From contig DDVW01000066.1 in assembly GCA_002345545.1 (NCBI GenBank), positions 31,596-49,893 on the forward strand: a DNA stretch of 18,298 nucleotides, read 5' to 3'. A program made the position numbers and the translations under genes. This document shows, one piece after another, positions 1-9,894 of the stretch (within the stretch, counting starts at the first letter, position 1; every line of letters begins with the position of its first letter). Origin of the DNA: Stenotrophomonas sp. UBA2302 (GTDB lineage: Bacteria; Pseudomonadota; Gammaproteobacteria; Xanthomonadales; Xanthomonadaceae). The notes under the pieces were generated by a model that was given only the letters and a program-made list of their open reading frames with translations, was not told the DNA's origin and ran no database searches.

Positions 1-248
1 TGGCCATGGGGTGGGTCGTCGGCATTGCCGTCGCGCCCATGACTTCCGTCGCCTCCATGACCGCCATGCCCTTTGTGCATGAACACATGCATCAAGGGAC
101 ACAGCAGCAAGATGGCCAGCGGCAGCCAGCGGAGCGTCCCCGCAAGGTGGGCGCGGTGCTCGACGCCGAGATAGAACAGGGCCAGCGCCAGGAAGATCCA
201 GAAGACCCAACGTCGGGACCCTGAGGTGGCAGGACCAGGAACAGTCAT
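1..248 (-). CDS. DUF2933 domain small membrane protein (3' end beyond window)
   Basis: This is the first 82 codons of a small protein that continues past the left edge of the window. Residues 14-30 (WVFWIFLALALFYLGVE) and 40-56 form two hydrophobic segments. They are followed by LLLCPLMHVFMHKGHGGHGG and then a His/Gly/Asp-rich tail. The CPLMH-x-FMH-x-GHGGH signature is typical of DUF2933 proteins, which often sit in heavy-metal resistance clusters. The function of the family is not established; the His-rich tail suggests metal binding (inference). The ATG overlaps the merR stop as ATGA, and AGGAGAA lies 6-7 bases upstream, so translation is probably coupled to merR and transcription comes from the merR promoter. 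The C-terminus cannot be judged here. Confidence 0.8.
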   Translation of the reverse strand, partial: MTVPGPATSGSRRWVFWIFLALALFYLGVEHRAHLAGTLRWLPLAILLLCPLMHVFMHKGHGGHGGDGSHGRDGNADDPPHG

Positions 249-757
249 GGCAAGTTCTCCTGAGTGGGGCGACGTCCAAGGAGTCGCCCCGGGGTGGACC
301 TGACGAATCCGCCGCCCTCAGCGGCGGCAACGGATTCGATCAATGCGCAGACATCGTCGCCAGTCGGGATGGAGTCCGGCAGCGAAGTCCAGGCGTGGAC
401 GGCATGCTCCATCCGCCCGTGCATGGCCAGCAGGTTGTCCAGTTGCTGGCGGGTGTCTTCGAGTCTGCGTCGGATGATGTCGCGCACCAGCGGGCAGGGA
501 CTCCTTCGCAGAACACTGTGGCGGACGATTTCCTCGATCTCCGCCAGCGTGAAGCCGAGCTGTTGGGCGGTGCGAATGAAGCGCAGGCGCTGGAGCTCCG
601 AAGCCGAGAACAGCTGGTAGCCGCTCTCGGTGTGCCTCGCCGCCTGCAGCAGGCCGCGCCGCAGGTAGTTGCGCACCACATGCACCGTGACATCGCCCTG
701 CCGTGCCAGCTGGCGGACCGTCATCAGCGGCAGCGTCACTTCTTCCTTGGTCGTCAT
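245..757 (-). CDS. MerR-family metal-responsive transcriptional regulator
   Basis: A 170-residue MerR-family activator/repressor. The N-terminal winged helix-turn-helix spans about residues 12-80 (MTVRQLARQGDVTVHVVRNY, then SGYQLF and LQRLRFIRTAQQLGFTLAEI), followed by a dimerisation helix at about 90-122. Aligned by eye to ZntR/MerR, Cys88 (SPCPLV) matches the first metal ligand (ZntR C79, MerR C82) and Cys137 (DDVCAL) matches the last (ZntR C124). The middle ligand position is Ala-Trp (HAW, 122-124), so the usual three-Cys set is incomplete and the metal is uncertain; Cu, Ag or a divalent ion are all possible. The start is supported by GGGAGCA about 7 bases upstream; Met12 is an alternative start. 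A MerR-type promoter lies immediately upstream, which indicates autoregulation. It is read in the same direction as cusA, not divergently. Confidence 0.9.
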   Translation of the reverse strand: MTTKEEVTLPLMTVRQLARQGDVTVHVVRNYLRRGLLQAARHTESGYQLFSASELQRLRFIRTAQQLGFTLAEIEEIVRHSVLRRSPCPLVRDIIRRRLEDTRQQLDNLLAMHGRMEHAVHAWTSLPDSIPTGDDVCALIESVAAAEGGGFVRSTPGRLLGRRPTQENLP

Positions 758-784
758 CGGCTTGCTCCCGGCGAGGTGTTGATC

Positions 785-815
785 AGGCTAGACCTGTGTC
801 TCGCACACAGGTCAA
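785..815 (-). promoter_or_regulatory. MerR-type promoter and operator for merR
   Basis: On the minus strand a -35 TTGACC (810-815) and a -10 TAGCCT (785-790) are separated by exactly 19 bp, the overlong spacer diagnostic of MerR-controlled promoters. The spacer region carries a perfect inverted repeat, GACCTGTGT-N5-ACACAGGTC (791-813), placed where MerR dimers bind. The predicted transcript starts near 778, about 20 bases before the merR ATG. The half-site differs from the consensus I know for CueR (ACCTTCC) and ZntR (ACTCTGG). Confidence 0.85.
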
Positions 816-929
816 CCGGCCTTGCGGTGGGCGAAGCCAGTAACGCGCGAATTGGCCGTAGACGGACGGATGTTCGCGGCCACAGTTGCATGAACCGTCG
901 GTCCCTGCCTGCGTTGAGCGGCCCCATCA

Positions 930-3900
930 CTACTTCTCCTTGGGTAGTGCGGAGGAGGGGTGCGGCTTCCTGGCCAGCTGCCGCTGCTTGATCAGCGAGT
1001 ACAGCGCCGGGATCACGACCAGGGTGAGGATGGTCGAAGACACCATGCCACCTACCATCGGCGCAGCGATTCGGCGCATAACTTCCGAGCCAGTACCGCT
1101 GCTCCACATGATGGGCAGCAGGCCCGCCATGATCGCGACCACGGTCATCATCTTCGGGCGCACGCGGTCGACCGCGCCTTCGATGATGGCCTCGCGCAGG
1201 TCCCGTGAATCCAGTGCCCGGCCTTCGGCCTGCCTCTGCGCGGCACGCGCTTCAAGTGCGTGGTCGAGGTAGATCAGCATCACCACGCCGGTTTCCGCGG
1301 CGACGCCGGCCAGCGCGATGAAGCCCACGATCACCGCGACGCTGGTGTTGTAGTCGAGCATCCACATCAGCCAGATGCCACCGACCAGTGCGAAGGGCAC
1401 CGACAGCATCACGATCAGCGACTCGGTGACACGGCGGAAGTTGAGGTACAGCAGCAGGAAAATCAGCGCCAGCGTCACCGGAACGACGACACGCATCTTC
1501 TCCGCGGCACGTTGCATGTATTCGTACTGTCCACTCCAGGTCACGTAGTAGCCAGGCGGGAACTGCACCTGCTCGGTGACCGCTTCCTGCGCAGCCTTCA
1601 CGTAGCGGCCGAGATCGCTCTCTCGGGTGTCGACGTAGATGTACGCCGCCAGCATCGCGTTCTCGGTGCGGATGCTCGGCGCACCCTTCCTGACCTCAAT
1701 CCGCGCCAGTTCGCCCAGCGGCACCTGGGCGCCGCCGGGCACCGGCACCAGGACTTGGCTGCCGATCCGGTGCGGATCGTCGCGGAGTTCGCGGGGATAG
1801 CGCACGATCGCGCTGAAGCGTTCGCGGCCCTGGAGGATGGTGGTGACGATCTCGCCGCCCAGCGCGGCGGCCACCACGTTCTGCACCTCGCCCAGGGTGA
1901 CGCCGTACTGGGCCAGGCTGCCAAGGTCGGGGGTGATATCGAGGTAGTAGGCGCCGGTCAGGCGTTCGGCGAACGCGCTGGTCGTGCCCGGCACTTCGCG
2001 CACCACGGCTTCGATCTCGGTCGCCAGCGCGTCGAGTTGCTCAAGGTCCGTGCCGAAGAGTTTGATGCCCACGGGCGTGCGGATGCCGGTGGCCAGCATG
2101 TCGGTACGCGCCTTGATCGGCATCGTCCAGGAGTTGGCGACGCCCGGGAACTTCAGCGCCGCGTCCATCTCGGCGATGAGCTTGTCGGTGGTCATGCCGT
2201 CCCGCCATTCGTCCTCGGGCTTGAGGTTGATGACGGTCTCGAACATCTCCAGCGGTGCGGGATCGGTGGCCGTCAGGGCACGGCCCGCCTTGCCGAACAC
2301 CGACTCCACTTCCGGGAAGCCCTTGATGATCCGGTCCTGCTGCTGCAGCAGCTCCGAGGCCTTGGTCACCGACATGCCCGGAAGCGACGCGGGCATGTAC
2401 AGCAGCGTGCCTTCGTTGAGGGTTGGCATGAACTCGCTGCCCAGCCGCGATGCAGGCCACAGGCTTGCAAACAGGGCGACCAACGCAAACATGATTGTGG
2501 CCATGCGATGCCGCAGAACGACGTTGATCACCGGCCGATAGGCCGCAACCAGGAACCGGTTCACCGGATTCTTGTGTTCAGGCACGATCTTGCCGCGCAC
2601 GAACAGCAGCATGAGCACCGGTACCAGCGTGATCGACAACAGGGCGCCACCGGCCATGGCGAAGGTCTTGGTGAAGGCCAGCGGCTTGAACAGGCGCCCT
2701 TCCTGCGCCTCCAGGGCGAACACCGGCAGGAAGGAGACGGTGATGATCATCAGGCTGAAGAACAGCGCCGGCCCGACCTCGCGACAGGCGTCGATGATCA
2801 GCTGGGCCCGGCTGCGGGAGCCATCGGAGCGCTCGATGTGCTTGTGCGCGTTCTCGATCATCACGATCGCCGCGTCGACCATCACGCCGATCGAGATCGC
2901 GATACCGCCCAGGCTCATGATGTTCGAGTTCATGCCCAGCATGCGCATCGCGATCACCGCAATCAGTACGCCGACCGGCAGCATCACGATCGCGACCAGC
3001 GCGCTGCGCGCATGGAACAGGAACACCAGGCACACCAGCGCGACGATCAGGCTCTCCTCGAGCAGCGTCGTGCGCAGGGTCTTGATCGCACGCACGATGA
3101 GATCGGACCGGTCGTAGACCGCCTGGACGCTGACGCCTTCGGGCAGGCCTCGCGCAAGTTCCGCGATCTTGTCCTTCACACCCCCGATCACGGCCAGGGC
3201 GTTTTCTCCGAAGCGCGCAATGACGATCCCGCCCACGACGTCGCCTTCGCCGTCCAGGTCGGCGATGCCACGGCGCTCATCGGGTACCAGTTCGACCCGG
3301 GCGACGTCGCCGATCAGCACCGGTGCGCCCCCTTCGGCGCGCAGAACCAGGCTCTCGATATCCTCGATGCCGCGCAGGTAGCCGCGGCCCCGCACCATGT
3401 ACTCGGTCTCGGCCATCTCGATCACGCGGCCGCCGACGTCGCGGTTGCTCTCGGCGATCACCTCGGACACCCGTGAAATCGGGATGTCGAACTCCCGCAG
3501 CCGGACCGGATCGACGGTGATCGAGTACTGCCGCACGAAGCCGCCGACGCTGGCGACCTCGGCCACGCCGGGCGCGGTGGTGAGCTGGTAGCGCAGGTAC
3601 CAGTCCTGCATGGCACGCAGCTCGTCCAGCGAGTGGCGGTCGCTCTGCAGCACGTACTGGTAGACCCAGCCCACGCCGGACGCGTCGGGTCCCAGTGCCG
3701 GTGCCACGCCAGCCGGCAGGTTCTTCGAGGCGACGTTGAGGTTCTCGAGCACGCGCGAGCGCGCCCAGTACAGGTCCGTGCCTTCTTCGAAGATGACGTA
3801 GATGAAGGAGGCGCCGAAGAACGAGAAGCCGCGGACGTCCTTCGACTTCGGCGTCGCGAGCAGGGCGCTGGTCAGCGGATAGGTGACCTGGTCCTCGACC

Positions 3901-4079
3901 ACCTGGGGCGCCTGCCCCGGGTACTCCGTGAACACGATCACCTGCACGTCCGAGAGGTCCGGCTGTGCGTCCAGCGGCGTATTCATCAGTGCGTAGATGC
4001 CACCGGCGACAATCGCCAGCGCCATCACCAGCACCAGGAAGACGTTGCGCACCGACCATTCAATGAGACGGCCAAGCAT
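930..4079 (-). CDS. cusA: CusA: Cu(I)/Ag(I) RND efflux pump, inner-membrane proton antiporter
   Basis: A 1049-residue heavy-metal-efflux RND protein that takes Cu(I)/Ag(I) from the periplasm and cytoplasm and drives it, with proton import, into the CusB-CusC channel. The three methionines of the periplasmic copper site in E. coli CusA (M573, M623, M672) are all present as M562 (LLYMP), M612 (PLEM) and M661 (TDML). The proton-relay Asp405 is matched by D402 in GVMVDAAIVMIEN. There is one N-terminal transmembrane helix (13-30), helix clusters at about 340-495 and again near the C-terminus (LIFLLLYLNFRR; GFIALAGVAAETGVVML), and two large periplasmic loops. The start is the ATG (MLGRLIEW) one base after the cusB stop. 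The open frame extends 63 codons further upstream, but only into cusB. The next gene, merR, has its own promoter. Confidence 0.97.
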   Translation of the reverse strand: MLGRLIEWSVRNVFLVLVMALAIVAGGIYALMNTPLDAQPDLSDVQVIVFTEYPGQAPQVVEDQVTYPLTSALLATPKSKDVRGFSFFGASFIYVIFEEGTDLYWARSRVLENLNVASKNLPAGVAPALGPDASGVGWVYQYVLQSDRHSLDELRAMQDWYLRYQLTTAPGVAEVASVGGFVRQYSITVDPVRLREFDIPISRVSEVIAESNRDVGGRVIEMAETEYMVRGRGYLRGIEDIESLVLRAEGGAPVLIGDVARVELVPDERRGIADLDGEGDVVGGIVIARFGENALAVIGGVKDKIAELARGLPEGVSVQAVYDRSDLIVRAIKTLRTTLLEESLIVALVCLVFLFHARSALVAIVMLPVGVLIAVIAMRMLGMNSNIMSLGGIAISIGVMVDAAIVMIENAHKHIERSDGSRSRAQLIIDACREVGPALFFSLMIITVSFLPVFALEAQEGRLFKPLAFTKTFAMAGGALLSITLVPVLMLLFVRGKIVPEHKNPVNRFLVAAYRPVINVVLRHRMATIMFALVALFASLWPASRLGSEFMPTLNEGTLLYMPASLPGMSVTKASELLQQQDRIIKGFPEVESVFGKAGRALTATDPAPLEMFETVINLKPEDEWRDGMTTDKLIAEMDAALKFPGVANSWTMPIKARTDMLATGIRTPVGIKLFGTDLEQLDALATEIEAVVREVPGTTSAFAERLTGAYYLDITPDLGSLAQYGVTLGEVQNVVAAALGGEIVTTILQGRERFSAIVRYPRELRDDPHRIGSQVLVPVPGGAQVPLGELARIEVRKGAPSIRTENAMLAAYIYVDTRESDLGRYVKAAQEAVTEQVQFPPGYYVTWSGQYEYMQRAAEKMRVVVPVTLALIFLLLYLNFRRVTESLIVMLSVPFALVGGIWLMWMLDYNTSVAVIVGFIALAGVAAETGVVMLIYLDHALEARAAQRQAEGRALDSRDLREAIIEGAVDRVRPKMMTVVAIMAGLLPIMWSSGTGSEVMRRIAAPMVGGMVSSTILTLVVIPALYSLIKQRQLARKPHPSSALPKEK

Positions 4080-4080
4080 G

Positions 4081-5493
4081 TCAGTGCCCCTCGTGGCCGG
4101 TGGGGGCGGTCGGAGTCTCTTCCGGGGTAGCCGGCATGGAATGACCGGCGTGCGGATCAGAGGCCTCGTCACCATGACCTGCGTGCGGGTCGGCGGCGTC
4201 CTCGCCGTGCCCGGCGTGTGGATCCTCAGCGGTGCCCGAAGGCGCGCCGTGTCCTGTGTGACCCTCAAGACCCTGGAGTGCCGACTGCAGGTTGCTTTCG
4301 GCGTCGATCAGGAAGTTGGCGGAGACCACGACCTGCTCGCCCTCGGTCAGGCCGTCGAGGATCTCGATGCGATCGCCGCCGCGCCGCCCCAGGCTGACAT
4401 CGCGCGGTGCGAAGCGGCCAGGGCCGGTCTCGACCAGCACCACCTGGCGCGTGCCGCTGTCGAGCACGGCCGAGCGCGGAACGGTCAGGACCGGTCCAGC
4501 CCCCGGCTCCTCCAGCACCACCGTCCCATACAGCCCGGGCCGCAGGTCGCCAGCGGGGTTGGGCAGGGCGATGCGCACATCCACGGTGCGCGTCATCGCA
4601 TCGATGACGGGCTGCACGAAGGTGACCTCGCCCTCGGCCACCTGGCCCGGCAGGGCCACGGTTTCAAAGCGGGCCGTTTGGCCGGGCTGGATACCCGCGG
4701 CCTGCGCCGCCGGCACCTTGGCGATCACCCACACCTTCGACAGGTCCGCCAGGCGCAGGATGGTTTCGCCGGGCTCGAAACGCGCGCCCTGGACCACCGG
4801 CTTCTCGATCACGACCGCGTCCGCGGGCGCGGTGAGCACCAGGCCCGTCTTGCCCATCTGCGCGTCACTGATTTCCCAGTTGCGCAGGCGGGTGCGGGCG
4901 GCATCGCGCAGGCGGACCATCGACGCCGCGCTCGCGGGATCGGACCCGGCCAGCCTGCGGGCGGTCTCGTCGGCCAGCCGGTATTCCTGCTGCGCCGCGG
5001 CCAGCTGCGGGCTGTAGACGGAGAGCAGCGGCTGCCCGGCGCTGACCCGCATGCCGGTCTGGTTCGCGTACAGCCGCTCCACCCAGCCTTCGAAGCGCGG
5101 GGCGATCGCGTACTGCCGGGTCTCGTCGACCTCGACCGTGCCGCTGGTGCGCACGGTAGCGGACAGGGCTCCGCGCTTGACCGCTTCGGTGCGCACGCCC
5201 AGCGCCTGCACCTTGTCCGGCGGCAGCACCACCGTGCCCGGTGCCGCCGGCGGTGCGTCGTCGGCATAGACCGGGACGTAGTCCATACCCATCGAATCCT
5301 TCTTCGGCACCGGCGACGTGTCCGCCAAGCCCATGGGATTGCGGTAATAGAGCACCTTGCGTTCTGCGGCCGGGCCGTCGATCGACGTGCCCGCGGTCGG
5401 GGAGTCGTTCGTGGCGCGGCCGGCAATCCAGCCGACGGCGAGGGCGGCGAGTGCAACGCCGATGGCGAGCGACAGGGTCTGGACACGGGTCAT
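4081..5493 (-). CDS. cusB: CusB: periplasmic adaptor (membrane fusion protein) of the Cus pump
   Basis: A 470-residue RND adaptor. It has an N-terminal membrane anchor/signal (residues 5-24), then a heavy-metal-binding domain at about 47-78 (YYRNPMG ... PVPKKDSMGMDYVP). In that domain M54, M68 and M70 match the three-Met site of E. coli CusB (M21, M36, M38). The hairpin, lipoyl-like and beta-barrel regions follow (SGTVEVDETRQYAIAPRFEG; GLVLTAPADAVVIEK; VPRSAVLDSGTRQVVLV). CusB passes Cu(I)/Ag(I) to CusA and bridges it to CusC. The C-terminus carries an unusual His-rich extension of about 50 residues with three DPHAGH units, ending GHEGH. The ATG overlaps the cusC stop as ATGA, and the stop lies one base before cusA, so the three pump genes form a translationally coupled operon. 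Confidence 0.96.
   Translation of the reverse strand: MTRVQTLSLAIGVALAALAVGWIAGRATNDSPTAGTSIDGPAAERKVLYYRNPMGLADTSPVPKKDSMGMDYVPVYADDAPPAAPGTVVLPPDKVQALGVRTEAVKRGALSATVRTSGTVEVDETRQYAIAPRFEGWVERLYANQTGMRVSAGQPLLSVYSPQLAAAQQEYRLADETARRLAGSDPASAASMVRLRDAARTRLRNWEISDAQMGKTGLVLTAPADAVVIEKPVVQGARFEPGETILRLADLSKVWVIAKVPAAQAAGIQPGQTARFETVALPGQVAEGEVTFVQPVIDAMTRTVDVRIALPNPAGDLRPGLYGTVVLEEPGAGPVLTVPRSAVLDSGTRQVVLVETGPGRFAPRDVSLGRRGGDRIEILDGLTEGEQVVVSANFLIDAESNLQSALQGLEGHTGHGAPSGTAEDPHAGHGEDAADPHAGHGDEASDPHAGHSMPATPEETPTAPTGHEGH
4126..4224 (-). repeat. Tandem 33-bp repeat encoding DPHAGH units in the CusB tail
   Basis: Three tandem 11-residue units occupy CusB residues 424-456: DPHAGHGEDAA, DPHAGHGDEAS and DPHAGHSMPAT. 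Each supplies two His and several acidic residues, a likely low-affinity metal-binding tail (inference). The in-phase repeat can expand or contract without a frameshift. Confidence 0.85.
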
Positions 5494-6812
5494 CGGATCT
5501 CTCCTTCGATGGCGCGCACGGCGGCGGCGCCCAACAGTTCGTCACGCAGTGCATCGACCCGTGCGAGGTCGGCGCCCTGCCATTCATTGAGTGCTTCCAG
5601 CAGCGTCCCGAAGTCGACTTCACCGACCTGGTAGCTGGCCAGGGCGGACTGCCAGGTGGCGTCGGCCTGCGGCAGCAGCGTGTTCTCGATCAGTCCGCGA
5701 CGCTCGCGCGCGCTGGTCCACTGCGACCAGGCGGAAGCGCCGCGTTCCTCGACGGCCCGCAGCGTGGCGTCCCTGCGGGCAAGCGCTGCGTCTTCGAGCA
5801 GGCGCGATTCGCGCTCGCGCTCGCGGCGGGCACGCTGCTGGAACGGGATCTCGACCTCGAACATCAGCTCGGTGCTCTCGATGCCGTTGCCGAACTGCAT
5901 CGCACCCACGCCCAGGGTGATGTCGGGAAAGCGGTTGCGACGCTGCAGTACCACGTTCGTGCGCGCCGCCTCGGCGCGAGCCTGCTGCGAGCGCACCGCG
6001 GGATGCGCATCGGCGTCATCCAGTGCCTCGGCAAGCGAGGCGCTGTGGACGGCGAGGCGCGGCGCCTCGTCGGGAGTCGCCAGCGGTGCATCGGACCGGC
6101 GCCCCAGCACCGCGTTCAAGGTGGCGGCCGCCTCCTGCTTGGTCGCGAGGCGTTCGATCCGCTCGCGCTGGAGGCTGGTCTGCTCGACCTGGGCGCGGAT
6201 GGCATCCTGCTGCGCCGCGCGACCCAGGGCGTAGCGCACGCCGGCCATCTCTTCGACCTGGCGCAGAAGGGCGATGCGGCGATCGAGCACGGCCACGGCC
6301 TGGTCGGCGTGCCAGTAGCGTGCGTAGGCCGCCTCGGCGTCGGACAGCAGATCGCGTGCCATGGTGACGCGGTCGAGCCCGACCGCGGCGGCGTCCTGGC
6401 TGGCTGCGGTCCGCGCCAGGCCGCGCTTGCCCCAGAGCGGGAAGCGCTGGCGCAGCGCGTAGTTCACCTCGCGCTCGGCACCGGCGGTGCGCCAGGGCTT
6501 GTCCGGATCGAGGCCGCGGAATCCAAGGGAGGCCGTCGGGTCGGGGAGGGCGCCTGCCGGCTGGATCCGTGCTTCGGCGGCCTGGGCCTCGAAGTCCAGT
6601 GCCCGCAGCTCGGGGTTGTGCTCGAGCACCCAGGCGCGGATCGACTCGAGGTTGTGCCCCGGGATGGGTTCGGTTGCCGTCACCGGCAGGACCAGCGTCC
6701 ACAAGCCGCCGATGAACACGCAGGCAAGCAGGTGCCGGAGCAGTGGCCGACGGCGGAATAGCGGGTTAGGGTGCAGGCGCCTGGCCTGCATTCGGTCGAA
6801 CAGGGATGCCAT
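5490..6812 (-). CDS. cusC: CusC: TolC-family outer membrane channel of the Cus pump
   Basis: A 440-residue outer membrane efflux protein. It has an N-terminal hydrophobic segment (about residues 25-46, ending VLPVTATEP), then the paired helical repeats of the TolC fold, including the characteristic QRFPLWGKRG (122-131) and ALRQRF/FEVEIPFQQRARR elements. It forms the periplasm-to-outside duct for CusA-CusB. E. coli CusC is a lipoprotein; here the only N-terminal Cys (C31) sits inside the hydrophobic core and is a poor lipobox, so a cleaved signal peptide is more likely. The start chosen is the ATG of MASLFDRM with AAGGACA about 7 bases upstream; the frame also runs 24 codons further without a better site. 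The stop overlaps the cusB start (ATGA). Confidence 0.94.
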   Translation of the reverse strand: MASLFDRMQARRLHPNPLFRRRPLLRHLLACVFIGGLWTLVLPVTATEPIPGHNLESIRAWVLEHNPELRALDFEAQAAEARIQPAGALPDPTASLGFRGLDPDKPWRTAGAEREVNYALRQRFPLWGKRGLARTAASQDAAAVGLDRVTMARDLLSDAEAAYARYWHADQAVAVLDRRIALLRQVEEMAGVRYALGRAAQQDAIRAQVEQTSLQRERIERLATKQEAAATLNAVLGRRSDAPLATPDEAPRLAVHSASLAEALDDADAHPAVRSQQARAEAARTNVVLQRRNRFPDITLGVGAMQFGNGIESTELMFEVEIPFQQRARRERERESRLLEDAALARRDATLRAVEERGASAWSQWTSARERRGLIENTLLPQADATWQSALASYQVGEVDFGTLLEALNEWQGADLARVDALRDELLGAAAVRAIEGEIR

Positions 6813-6901
6813 ATCAGTGTCCTTGGGCCGACGCGACGCAGGTCGCTCGGACGAGGGCAGGAACACATGCCGTGACGCAGCCACGGCGCGAACGCGCAGG
6901 A

Positions 6902-6927
6902 CCGCGCCGCACAGTTGTGCGGCGCGG
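6902..6927 (-). terminator. Strong hairpin between the small Cys/His-rich gene and cusC
   Basis: A perfect 11-bp inverted repeat, CCGCGCCGCAC-AGTT-GTGCGGCGCGG, begins 16 bases after the stop of the gene ending at 6943 and ahead of cusC. There is no T-run after it, so it may be a Rho-dependent or partial terminator, or a processing site that sets the ratio between the two genes. The 130-bp gap shows no clear sigma-70 promoter. Confidence 0.5.
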
Positions 6928-6942
6928 GTCAGCGTTCGGGCA

Positions 6943-7362
6943 TCAGATCAGCAGGAGAGCCGCGGGATGGGCGGTGGGCCGGTGCCAGGCGGCCCTGGGG
7001 GGCGATTCCACCCAGCTGGGCGTGACCCCTGGGCCGCCATCGGCGACCTCGGCCACGACGAACCAGGAGACCACCGATCCGACAAACAGCGGCGGGACCG
7101 GTGGGATGCGCCCACTGTCGGCCGAAATACCCCCCTCGCTGCAGTGCGCGGCACACACCGCCCTGTCCTCCGAGGAAAGCTCCGCGTCGCAGCCGTGGCC
7201 GTGGTCGTGGGGGGTATCCGCGCCGGCCGCGACTGCGGCGGGTGTGCCCGGAAGATCCAGGCAGCCGCCATGGCTGGCCAGCGCGAGCTGAGACCAGAGC
7301 AATGCCGCCATCGCGAGGAGGGCGGTGCGCTGGAACCAGCTACGGTGACGACGGCGGATCAT
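6943..7362 (-). CDS. Small secreted Cys/His-rich protein heading the cus operon (CopL-like in architecture)
   Basis: A 139-residue protein that I cannot assign to a named family. Residues 1-29 form a clear signal peptide (RRRHRSWF basic head, hydrophobic ALLAMAALLWSQLALA, cleavage before SHGG). The mature part has a metal-ligand-rich stretch with C34, the HDHGHGC motif (52-58), C70 and H73-C74. A hydrophobic stretch follows at about 92-105, and the tail HPAALLLI is apolar. Like CopL at the other end of the island, it is a short exported Cys/His-rich protein just ahead of a metal-export operon. A regulatory or copper-sensing role is inferred from that position only. No good ribosome-binding site precedes the ATG; the nearest purine stretch (AAGG) is about 12 bases away. 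The start is supported by the signal peptide. Confidence 0.75.
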   Translation of the reverse strand: MIRRRHRSWFQRTALLAMAALLWSQLALASHGGCLDLPGTPAAVAAGADTPHDHGHGCDAELSSEDRAVCAAHCSEGGISADSGRIPPVPPLFVGSVVSWFVVAEVADGGPGVTPSWVESPPRAAWHRPTAHPAALLLI

Positions 7363-7396
7363 GGCTTGAGGTTACCTTTTTCTCGGTCAGATGCAA

Positions 7397-7406
7397 CTGA
7401 TCCAGA

Positions 7407-7410
<4 letters not shown>
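7397..7410 (-). promoter_or_regulatory. FNR/Anr-like box upstream of the small secreted gene
   Basis: The minus strand reads TTGATCTGGATCAG, which matches 9 of 10 fixed bases of the FNR/Anr consensus TTGAT-N4-ATCAA. It overlaps the ATPase stop codon. Its centre is 41.5 bases from the next ATG at 7362, the spacing of a class II FNR site if transcription begins at that ATG. A weak -10-like TAACCT lies at 7369-7374. Confidence 0.4.
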
Positions 7411-9833
<2,423 letters not shown>

Positions 9834-9859
9834 GCCGATGCTCGCTTTACTGGAGATGG

Positions 9860-9873
9860 ACTGCCAAGGCAGT
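9860..9873 (-). promoter_or_regulatory. Short inverted repeat upstream of the ATPase gene
   Basis: A perfect 6-bp inverted repeat with a 2-base centre, ACTGCC-AA-GGCAGT on the plus strand, lies 27 bases before the ATPase ATG in the 61-base copD-ATPase gap. It could be an operator or a chance palindrome. I see no convincing -35/-10 pair around it. Confidence 0.2.
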
Positions 9874-9894
9874 GTGCCATTGCGGGTTAAACAG

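Noticed and set aside
754..930. Minus-strand short frame between cusA and merR whose stop overlaps the merR start (ATGA)
   Set aside because: The merR promoter and operator lie inside it, the product has no family features, and the overlap can arise by chance. A transcript starting near 778 would not include it.
1260..3476. 738-codon open frame on the plus strand, rich in His, Asp and Gln
   Set aside because: It lies wholly antisense to cusA, whose motifs are unmistakable. Its composition is that expected from reversing high-GC coding DNA, with no domain or signal.
3997..5634. 545-codon plus-strand open frame
   Set aside because: Antisense to cusB and parts of its neighbours; low-complexity Arg/His/Gly-rich product with no recognisable motif.
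6720..6760. Possible lipobox at Cys31 of CusC
   Set aside because: LLAC sits at the start of the hydrophobic stretch rather than after it, so lipidation as in E. coli CusC is not supported.
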